In this document: positions 50,808 through 57,373 of the stretch, piece by piece | Layout: each line of letters begins with the position of its first letter | Numbering within the stretch: the first letter of the stretch is position 1 | DNA from: Streptomyces sp. NL15-2K | GTDB lineage: Bacteria > Actinomycetota > Actinomycetes > Streptomycetales > Streptomycetaceae | Length of the DNA: 64,000 nt | Direction of reading: 5' to 3' | Assembly (NCBI RefSeq): GCF_030551255.1 | Contig: NZ_CP130630.1 | Coordinates: 5,189,501-5,253,500 of the forward strand | Translations under genes and position numbers: made by a program | Notes under the pieces: generated by a model | Told to the model about the DNA's origin: nothing | The model's input: the letters and a program-made list of their open reading frames with translations, nothing else | Databases searched by the model: none

Positions 50808-51381
50808 TTCCGAATACACAGACACCAAGGCTGCCGGGTACGTCGCCAAGTACGCCACGAAGAACGCCGAAGGTGCGGGCACCGTAGACCGCACCCTGAT
50901 GTGCCGTCCCTGTGTCGGACGTGGCTACGTACGCGGCCCTGACGGCTTCCACGACCGGTGCGCCGACTGCGACGGCACCGGACAGGCCGAAGCCATCAAG
51001 GCCCTGGCCGTGCAGCAGCACGTACGGCAGATGATCCGCACCGCATGGGCCCTCGGCCACCTGCCGGAGTTCGCCCACCTCAAGCTCTGGAAGTGGGCAC
51101 ACATGCTCGGCTTCCGCGGCCACTTCTCCACCAAATCCCGCGCCTACTGCACCACCCTCGGCGCACTCCGCGACGTACGCCGCGCCTGGCGCCTCGCCCA
51201 GGCCGAAGCCGCCCGCACCCGCGCTGGCCTCCCCACCACCGACGAGACCACCCTCGTCACCGCCTCCTCCTGGACCTACCTCAGCAGCGGCTACCGCCCC
51301 GGCGAAGAACTCCTCGCCGCCCAGGTCCGCCACGACATCGCCCACACCCAACGCCTCAAGCAGGAGGGGGATTTCTCATGA
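50803..51381 (+). pseudogene. RepSA-type replication initiator, C-terminal remnant
   Basis: About 190 codons with no start: ADSEYTDTKAAGYVAKYATK, the zinc-finger-like CRPCVGRGYVRG..CADCDGTG, then LGHLPEFAHLKLWKWAHMLG, FRGHFSTKSRAYCTTLGALR. These are the C-terminal hallmarks of pSAM2-type RepSA initiators (normally about 450-500 aa). The N-terminal half is missing, and the frame begins inside the kinase gene's end. Element II has therefore probably lost autonomous replication. Confidence 0.8.
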
Positions 51382-51887
51382 CCAACCGCAAGACGACGTT
51401 CGTCGGCCGCTTCCACTGCGGCCAAGGCTCCTGGCGTGTCTCCACTGGGACTGAGGAAGTCGCCACGGTCATCGGGCAGCTCTTCGGCAGGCAATCGGCG
51501 TCCCACGACAGCCACGAAGCCGACCACTTCGAAGTGCTGCCCCGATCAACCTCCATGCGGGTCGTCATCTCCGGCCCCGAATCCATCAAGGCCGGCCTGC
51601 TGACAGCCGCACCCCGCTATGAACCCCAACCCAGTACTCGCCTCTCGTTCCGCCTCGCCGACGCACACGCCCTCGGCGGCTTCCGCCTCAGTTCCCCCTC
51701 ATGGGACCTGGCAGAGTCCGTCCCCACGCTGAGGACCGCACTGTCCGAGACGGACGGGGACGCCCTCTGTGAACTCGTTGCAGAGATAGTCGAGTTCACA
51801 ACCCGCGACGGTGCGGCGCTGTCGTATTGCCGCCCTTCTATCAAGGTCATCGGACCTTGGCACGACCCCGACCAGCACGCCGCCTAA
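51378..51887 (+). CDS. Hypothetical protein of element II
   Basis: 169 aa, AGGAGGGGG upstream, ATGA overlap with the RepSA remnant. Begins TNRKTTFVGRFHCGQGSWRV; later SMRVVISGPESIKAGLL and ALSYCRPSIKVIGPW. Mixed alpha/beta, no signal. The position after rep often holds excisionase genes, but no helix-turn-helix is visible. Not recognised. Confidence 0.65.
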   Translation: MTNRKTTFVGRFHCGQGSWRVSTGTEEVATVIGQLFGRQSASHDSHEADHFEVLPRSTSMRVVISGPESIKAGLLTAAPRYEPQPSTRLSFRLADAHALGGFRLSSPSWDLAESVPTLRTALSETDGDALCELVAEIVEFTTRDGAALSYCRPSIKVIGPWHDPDQHAA

Positions 51888-51889
51888 TG

Positions 51890-52071
51890 GGAACTGTCGG
51901 GTCGTAGAGACTCGGTGCCGTAGCCGCCAGTGGGTGAGCACTCACGCCGCCGGAAGCATCCGACTTCTGAGGTCAGACCGTGCCCCTGCTGGTGGGCCGG
52001 AAGGCCAGACCGTTGATGGGGTGGCGTGCCCGCCGGGCAGTGGGGCGTGAGCACTGGATCCATTAGGCCGC
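51890..52071 (+). ncRNA. Candidate bridge RNA region of the IS110 element
   Basis: Established knowledge: IS110-group elements encode a bridge RNA in the non-coding end upstream of the transposase. This segment is non-coding, lies in that position, and has several internal dyads (for example GTGAGCACTCAC near 51933, GGGCCGGAAGGCC near 51998). GTGAGCACT recurs near 52048. No structure was computed. Confidence 0.35.
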
Positions 52072-52125
52072 GTGCCGCGCCTTCCGCGGGCTGCACGGAG
52101 CGAAGTACCGGACTGGGAGGGTGAG

Positions 52126-53352
52126 TTGCTGCTGATCGGCGATGACTGGGCCGAAGACCACCATGATGTCGAGGTCCAGGACGAGGCGGGCCGGAAACTG
52201 GCCGTGGCGAGGCTGTCCGAGGGCGTGGAGGGGATCGCGAAGCTGCACGAGCTCGTTGCGAAGCACGGCGGCGAGGACCTTGATCCGGCCGGGGTGGTGA
52301 TCGGGATCGAGACCGACCGTGGTTCGTGGGTGCAGGCGCTGATCGCCTCCGGCTACCGGGTCTATGCCATCAACCCCCGGCAGGCCGCCCGGTTCAAGGA
52401 GCGGTACGGCTCCTCCGGTGCCAAGAGCGACAAGGGCGACGCGCACGCGCTGGCCGACATGGTCCGCATCGACCGGGACCAGCTGCGTCCGGTGGCCGGG
52501 GACAGCGAGCAGGCCCAGGCCGTCAAGGTCGTCGCCCGCGCCCACCAGACCTTGATCTGGGAACGCACCCGCACGTTCCAGCGGCTGCGCAGCACGCTGC
52601 GCGAGTACTTCCCCGCCGCCCTGCACGCCTACGCGGATCTCACGCTGACCAGCACGGACGCGCTAGAACTGCTGATCAAGGCCCCCACCCCGGCGGCCGG
52701 GGCAAAGCTGACCCGCACCCAGATCACCGCCGTCCTGGCCCGCGCCCGCCGGCACAACCGGGACGCGAAGGCAGCCACGATCATCACCGCGCTGCGCGAG
52801 AAGCAACTCGGCCTGCCCGAGCCGGTCACCGCCGCCTACGCGGCCACCGCCACCGCCCACGCGAAGCTGCTGATCGCCCTCAACGAGCAGATAACCGACC
52901 TGGAAGGGCAGGTGAAGGCCCATTTTCTGAAGCACCCGGACGCTGAGATCTACCTCTCGATGCCCGGCATCGCGGAGATCACCGGCGCCCGGGTGCTCGC
53001 CGAGTTCGGAGACGACCCCACCCGCTACGCGTCCGCGAAGGCCCGCAAGAACTACGCCGGCACCAGCCCGATCACCCGGGCTTCCGGCAAGAGCCACACC
53101 GTCCAGGCCCGCTACGTCCGCAACAACCGCCTCGCCGACGCGCTGCAGACCCAGGCGTTCTCCGCCCTGCGGGCATCACCCGGCGCCCGCCGCTACTACG
53201 ACAAACAACGCGCCCGCGAAGCCGGCTACAACCCCGCCCTGCGGCAGCTCGGCAACCGCCTCGTCGGCATCCTCCACGGATGCCTCAAGACCCGAACCCT
53301 CTACGACGAAGCGACCGCCTGGTCACACCACGCCCACACCCCGACCGCTTGA
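52126..53352 (+). CDS. IS110 family transposase
   Basis: 408 aa from TTG 52126 (GGGAGGG just upstream; GTG 52072 is an in-frame alternative). The N-terminal RuvC-like DEDD domain has LLIGDDWAEDHHDVEVQDEA, GVVIGIETDRGSWVQALI, and SDKGDAHALADMVRID. The C-terminal Transposase_20 domain has LSMPGIAEITGARVLAEFGD and NYAGTSPITRASGK, with the catalytic Ser expected here. Appears intact. Confidence 0.9.
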   Translation: MLLIGDDWAEDHHDVEVQDEAGRKLAVARLSEGVEGIAKLHELVAKHGGEDLDPAGVVIGIETDRGSWVQALIASGYRVYAINPRQAARFKERYGSSGAKSDKGDAHALADMVRIDRDQLRPVAGDSEQAQAVKVVARAHQTLIWERTRTFQRLRSTLREYFPAALHAYADLTLTSTDALELLIKAPTPAAGAKLTRTQITAVLARARRHNRDAKAATIITALREKQLGLPEPVTAAYAATATAHAKLLIALNEQITDLEGQVKAHFLKHPDAEIYLSMPGIAEITGARVLAEFGDDPTRYASAKARKNYAGTSPITRASGKSHTVQARYVRNNRLADALQTQAFSALRASPGARRYYDKQRAREAGYNPALRQLGNRLVGILHGCLKTRTLYDEATAWSHHAHTPTA

Positions 53353-53388
53353 CACCAAACGACATGGGGTGTCTGACCTGAACACAGA

Positions 53389-53430
53389 CAGCGACGCCCC
53401 CACCTCGTCCGTCCGGTGGGGGCGTCGCTG
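53389..53430. terminator. Strong terminator between IS110 and integrase II
   Basis: Perfect 16-bp stem CAGCGACGCCCCCACC (53389-53404) with its complement at 53415-53430. It lies 22 nt after the minus-strand integrase stop and 36 nt after the IS110 transposase stop, so it can serve both. Confidence 0.8.
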
Positions 53431-53452
53431 CGTGTGTCCGGTGAAGTCGTCG

Positions 53453-55093
53453 TCAGCCCTGGCTGTCAGCCGCCTCGGTGTCCTGTTCGCTCTCTTTCGC
53501 CGCTGCCGCCCGCCGCATGTGCCCCTCCTCGCCGAAGTACACCGACAGACGCGACGTGTCCAGCTTCTTGCCGCCACGCCGCGCGGGTGCCACCTCCACG
53601 TAACCGCCCGCGTTCAACAGCAAATCTCGCTTACCGGCCACGTCCGAGCGCTTCCACTGCTCGGCGTGCGTCTCGCCGGTCGGCTCCGCCTTCACGCCGC
53701 CCGGTTTCGCCGTTCGCTGCCTCTCCTTCAGGGTCGCCAGTCGCTCTTCCAGCTTGGCGTACTGCTCCGCGTACCGGATCGCTCCGTCGTCGCCTCTGAA
53801 CAGGCCCCGGTCGTAGCGATCCTTTTGCAGGTCGGCCAGCGCTTCCTCGGCCTGCCTGATCTGCGGGCGAAAGTCCTCTCCCACCTCCTGGACCATCCGC
53901 ATCACGGAAAGGTGGCCGTACCTCGCGAGGAACTGCTCGGTGACGTGCTCCTCGGTGGTCACCCCGGCCACGGTCGGCCCGTAACACTTCACGCCCGGCT
54001 TCTCCTCCCCCTTGGCCGCCCGCTGGCGGTACTTCAGGGGACCAATGCACCGGTACCGAAGCTGACCGTTGCACCCGCTGAAGGTGTACATGCGCTCGCC
54101 GCAGACTCCGCAGTGCATGATGCCGCGCAGCAGCGACGTCCCCTCCCGGCGCTTATCACCGGGATTGGCCCGGCGCTCCAACTCATCCTGGAGCGCCTGC
54201 CAAGTGTCCGTGTCGAGGATCGGCGGGCGGTTGACCAGGGGCAGACCGTCCGTCCGCAGGATCGGCTTTCCGTCCTCGATGACCTGGCCGAGCAACTGGG
54301 GATTGCCCAGCAGGCTGCGCAGCGTCGTCGTGTACCACTGCTTGGAGTCGCTGCGCTTGCCCGTGGTTTGGCGTGAGGCGTGGCCGGGCGATGGGACGCC
54401 CTCCTTGTTGAGGTCGTTGATGATCTGCATCAGGGAGTCCTTGGCCAGAACCCGTTCCACGATCTTCCTGATCGTCTTGGCCTCGTCCTCGTTGACCGCG
54501 AGGACCTTGCCCGCCCCGTTGGGATTGGGGACGACCATGTACCCGTACGGGACCCGACCGCCGGTGTAGCGACCCTCGCGACGCAGGTGCTCATGCGCGC
54601 TGGACACTCGCATTCCGATGGTGTCGGATTCCAGCTCCGCAAAGACCGCGATGACCTTCGCCATGGCTCGCCCCATGGACGACGTGAGGTCGAGCGGCTC
54701 CGTAGCCGACGCGAGAGCGACGCCCTGGTGCTCGGCGAGTCGCATGATCTCCGTGAAGTCGACCGTCGAGCGTGCGAGCCGGTCGATCTTGAAGAACACG
54801 ATCAGGTCCAGCTCGGCGAGCCGGGTCAGAATGCGTTGCAGACCCGGCCGGTCGAGGCCCCGCGAGAAGCCGGAGACATCGATGTCTTCCTCGACAACCA
54901 TGACGTTCCAGCCACGTGCCTCACACAGCGCCTCGCACGCCGATCTCTGGCGCTCAGGAGAAGTCGTCTCGTCCGTTTCACGCGATAGGCGAACATAGAT
55001 AGCGGCGCGCATCCCCGGCGCGTCGGCCGGTACGCCCTTCCGGCGCCGGGCACGGGGCATGGCCCGAGCCGTGGCAGGTGTGGTGTCTGTCAC
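53453..55093 (-). CDS. Large serine recombinase (integrase of element II)
   Basis: 546 aa from GTG 55093. Resolvase domain with catalytic Ser37 in IYVRLSRETDETTSPERQR, VFFKIDRLARSTVDF and VFAELESDTIGMRV. Recombinase domain with YTGGRVPYGYMVV. Zinc ribbon CGVCGERMYTFSGC..LRYRC..VKCYG. A coiled coil occupies about 420-470 (IRQAEEALADLQKDRYDRGL). Lies beside attR. Expected to recognise the 5' end of the XPB gene as attB. Confidence 0.92.
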   Translation of the reverse strand: MTDTTPATARAMPRARRRKGVPADAPGMRAAIYVRLSRETDETTSPERQRSACEALCEARGWNVMVVEEDIDVSGFSRGLDRPGLQRILTRLAELDLIVFFKIDRLARSTVDFTEIMRLAEHQGVALASATEPLDLTSSMGRAMAKVIAVFAELESDTIGMRVSSAHEHLRREGRYTGGRVPYGYMVVPNPNGAGKVLAVNEDEAKTIRKIVERVLAKDSLMQIINDLNKEGVPSPGHASRQTTGKRSDSKQWYTTTLRSLLGNPQLLGQVIEDGKPILRTDGLPLVNRPPILDTDTWQALQDELERRANPGDKRREGTSLLRGIMHCGVCGERMYTFSGCNGQLRYRCIGPLKYRQRAAKGEEKPGVKCYGPTVAGVTTEEHVTEQFLARYGHLSVMRMVQEVGEDFRPQIRQAEEALADLQKDRYDRGLFRGDDGAIRYAEQYAKLEERLATLKERQRTAKPGGVKAEPTGETHAEQWKRSDVAGKRDLLLNAGGYVEVAPARRGGKKLDTSRLSVYFGEEGHMRRAAAAKESEQDTEAADSQG

Positions 55094-55107
55094 GGTGACA
55101 ATCCAAC

Positions 55108-55140
55108 CGCGGAGGTATGCGTGTCCTGCCTAATCGTCCA
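55108..55140 (+). other. attR of element II with substitute ribosome binding site and start codon
   Basis: Element DNA supplies GGAGG (55111-55115) and GTG 55121, 5 bp later, followed by TCC TGC. Host XPB sequence resumes at 55130 (CTA ATC GTC CAG). The reading frame and total codon count of XPB are unchanged; only residues 2-3 change, NG to SC. Confidence 0.78.
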
Positions 55141-56761
55141 GTCCGACAAGACCCTGCTCCTGGAAGTCGACCACGAGCATGCCGACGACTGCCGTCGGGC
55201 CATCGCGCCGTTCGCCGAGCTGGAGCGGGCGCCGGAGCACATCCACACCTACCGGGTGACGCCGCTCGGCCTGTGGAACGCGCGGGCGGCCGGGCACGAC
55301 GCCGAACAGGTCGTGGACGCGCTGGTGCAGTACAGCCGCTACCCCGTGCCGCACGCGCTGCTCGTCGACATCGCCGAGACGATGGACCGGTACGGGCGGC
55401 TGACCCTGTCCAAGCACCCGGCGCACGGCCTCGTCCTCACCACCACCGACCGGCCGGTCCTGGAGGAGATCCTGCGCTCGAAGCGGGTCGCCCCGCTGGT
55501 CGGCGCCCGCATCGACCCCGACACGGTCCTCGTCCACCCCTCCGAGCGCGGGCAGATCAAGCAGGTACTGCTGAGGCTGGGCTGGCCCGCCGAGGACCTC
55601 GCCGGGTACGTCGACGGCGAGGCGCACCCGATCGAGCTGGCCGAGGACGGGTGGGCGCTCAGGCCGTACCAGAAGCAGGCGGTGGAGAACTTCTGGCACG
55701 GCGGCTCGGGCGTGGTCGTCCTGCCCTGTGGCGCCGGGAAGACGCTGGTCGGCGCCGGTTCCATGGCGCAGGCGAAGTCGACCACGCTCATCCTCGTCAC
55801 GAACACCGTCTCCGCCCGGCAGTGGAAGCACGAGCTGGTGAAGCGGACCTCGCTGACCGAGGAGGAGATCGGCGAGTACAGCGGGACGCGGAAGGAGATC
55901 CGGCCGGTCACCATCGCCACCTACCAGGTGCTGACGACCAAGCGGAAAGGCGTCTACCCGCACCTGGAGCTGTTCGACTCCCGGGACTGGGGTCTGGTCA
56001 TCTACGACGAGGTGCACCTGCTGCCGGCGCCGGTCTTCAAGTTCACGGCGGACCTCCAGGCGCGGCGGCGGCTGGGGCTCACGGCCACCCTGGTGCGGGA
56101 GGACGGCCGCGAGTCGGACGTGTTCTCGCTGATCGGCCCGAAGCGGTTCGACGCGCCGTGGAAGGAGATCGAGGCGCAGGGCTACATCGCGCCCGCGGAC
56201 TGCGTCGAGGTCCGGGTCAACCTCACGGACTCCGAGCGGCTGGCGTACGCCACTGCCGAGACCGAGGAGAAGTACCGCTACTGCGCGACGACGGAGACCA
56301 AGCGGAAGGTCACGGAGGCGATCGTCCGGCGCTTCGCGGGCCAGCAGATCCTGGTCATCGGCCAGTACATCGACCAACTCGACGAACTGGGCGAGCACTT
56401 GAACGCGCCCGTCATCAAGGGCGAGACCTCCAACGCCCAGCGCGAGAAGCTCTTCGAGGCCTTCCGGCAGGGCGAGATCAGTGTGCTGGTGGTGTCGAAG
56501 GTGGCGAACTTCTCCATCGACCTGCCGGAGGCGACGGTCGCCGTCCAGGTGTCGGGCACGTTCGGGTCGCGGCAGGAGGAGGCGCAGCGGCTGGGACGGG
56601 TGCTGCGACCGAAGGCGGACGGCCACCAGGCCCACTTCTACTCGGTGGTGGCCAGGGACACCCTCGACCAGGACTTCGCGGCACATCGGCAGCGGTTCCT
56701 GGCGGAGCAGGGGTACGCGTACCGGATCATGGACGCGGACGAGTTGCTGGCGGAGAGCTGA
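55121..56761 (+). CDS. DNA repair helicase, XPB family (5' end rebuilt by element II)
   Basis: 546 aa. N-terminal XPB damage-recognition-like domain (LIVQSDKTLLLEVDHEHADD). Helicase motifs: VVLPCGAGKTLVGAG (I), GLVIYDEVHLLPAP (II, DEVH), LGLTATLVREDG (III), ISVLVVSKVANFSIDLPEAT and EEAQRLGRVLRPKADG (VI). SF2 3'-5' helicase with a likely role in DNA repair. The first three codons and the Shine-Dalgarno come from element II, and its original promoter is 6.5 kb away. Any present promoter must lie within or near the integrase gene on the opposite strand. Confidence 0.92.
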   Translation: MSCLIVQSDKTLLLEVDHEHADDCRRAIAPFAELERAPEHIHTYRVTPLGLWNARAAGHDAEQVVDALVQYSRYPVPHALLVDIAETMDRYGRLTLSKHPAHGLVLTTTDRPVLEEILRSKRVAPLVGARIDPDTVLVHPSERGQIKQVLLRLGWPAEDLAGYVDGEAHPIELAEDGWALRPYQKQAVENFWHGGSGVVVLPCGAGKTLVGAGSMAQAKSTTLILVTNTVSARQWKHELVKRTSLTEEEIGEYSGTRKEIRPVTIATYQVLTTKRKGVYPHLELFDSRDWGLVIYDEVHLLPAPVFKFTADLQARRRLGLTATLVREDGRESDVFSLIGPKRFDAPWKEIEAQGYIAPADCVEVRVNLTDSERLAYATAETEEKYRYCATTETKRKVTEAIVRRFAGQQILVIGQYIDQLDELGEHLNAPVIKGETSNAQREKLFEAFRQGEISVLVVSKVANFSIDLPEATVAVQVSGTFGSRQEEAQRLGRVLRPKADGHQAHFYSVVARDTLDQDFAAHRQRFLAEQGYAYRIMDADELLAES

Positions 56762-56779
56762 GGGGCGGTCACCTGCGGG

Positions 56780-56965
56780 TCACCTGCGGCGGACGCCCGC
56801 CTCCTCGCCGTACTCACCGAGGATCATCACGTCGAAGGCGGCGCCCGCGAACACCTTGACGGCTCGCAGGGCATCGCCGAAGACGTGACGGTGGCCGTCC
56901 AGGAGGGGCGTGGCGCCGGCCGGGCGGGGCGGGCGCGGGGCGGGGGAGATGGTTGCTGCGCTCAT
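56780..56965 (-). CDS. Small hypothetical protein
   Basis: 61 aa from ATG 56965: SAATISPAPRPPRPAGATPL, then FGDALRAVKVFAGAAFDVMI. Short Pro-rich start and one amphipathic or hydrophobic helix. Convergent with XPB (18-bp gap). Probably a conserved streptomycete small protein; function unknown. Confidence 0.55.
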   Translation of the reverse strand: MSAATISPAPRPPRPAGATPLLDGHRHVFGDALRAVKVFAGAAFDVMILGEYGEEAGVRRR

Positions 56966-57085
56966 ATGTCCATGGTGGCGTTCCGGACATAAGGAGGGCA
57001 TCGGTCTGCGGGTCGAACCGGAATGGTCGCCGGGTAGTACTTCCGGCTGAGGTCCCTGCCCCCAGGGTGGAGGGGGCGTCCCCTA

Positions 57086-57216
57086 GGGGACCGGTGAGCT
57101 GGCCGACTCGGGGACCGGTGAGCGGATCGACTCGGGGACCGGTGAGCGGATCGACTCGGGGACCGGTGAGCGGACCGACTCGCGGCATCGGTGAGCGGAC
57201 CGACTCGCGGCATCGG
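57086..57216. repeat. 24-bp tandem repeat upstream of helD
   Basis: Four head-to-tail 24-bp units (GGGGACCGGTGAGCGGATCG plus ACTC) at 57086, 57110, 57134 and 57158, then diverged units GCGGCATCGGTGAGCGGACC. They lie in the 408-bp gap between the gene at 56780-56965 and helD. The rest of the gap shows no gene. Confidence 0.9.
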
Positions 57217-57373
57217 GAACGACCAAAAAACCATTGGCCCCCGGCTCCCCCGCTCACCTACACTCTCCGCTCTTGCCCGCCTCCCTCCCGGAGTGCCGCC
57301 GACCGGACGGAAACCGGCCGGCATCACGCAGCCGCTCGTCCACCTCTCCAGCAGGTCCTCCGGAGGCACTCCC

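Larger units (their letters stand above)
51888..53380 (+). mobile_element. IS110-family insertion sequence (ends approximate)
   Basis: A transposase of DEDD plus Transposase_20 type is preceded by about 180-240 bp of non-coding DNA, the layout of the IS110 group. IS110 elements have no terminal inverted repeats, so exact ends cannot be fixed by eye. The right end probably lies near the GACACC..GGTGTC dyad at 53351-53373. Confidence 0.7.
48666..55129. mobile_element. Integrative element II (large serine recombinase type, about 6,464 bp)
   Basis: It interrupts the XPB gene after codon 3, with a GC dinucleotide common to both junctions. The excised circle would have CGTGT and ACACG arms about the crossover, with looser outer symmetry (CCGC..GCGG), as in serine-integrase attP sites. 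The integrase (53453-55093) begins 36 bp from the right junction. Cargo: IS1380-type remnant, four small genes including a kinase-like protein, a truncated RepSA, an unknown gene and an IS110 insertion. No transfer genes; it looks decayed. Confidence 0.8.

Noticed and set aside
57086..57216. CRISPR-like array upstream of helD
   Set aside because: The 24-bp units are contiguous with no spacers.
57217..57373. Rifamycin-associated element upstream of helD
   Set aside because: I searched by eye for the known inverted-repeat pattern and did not see it.
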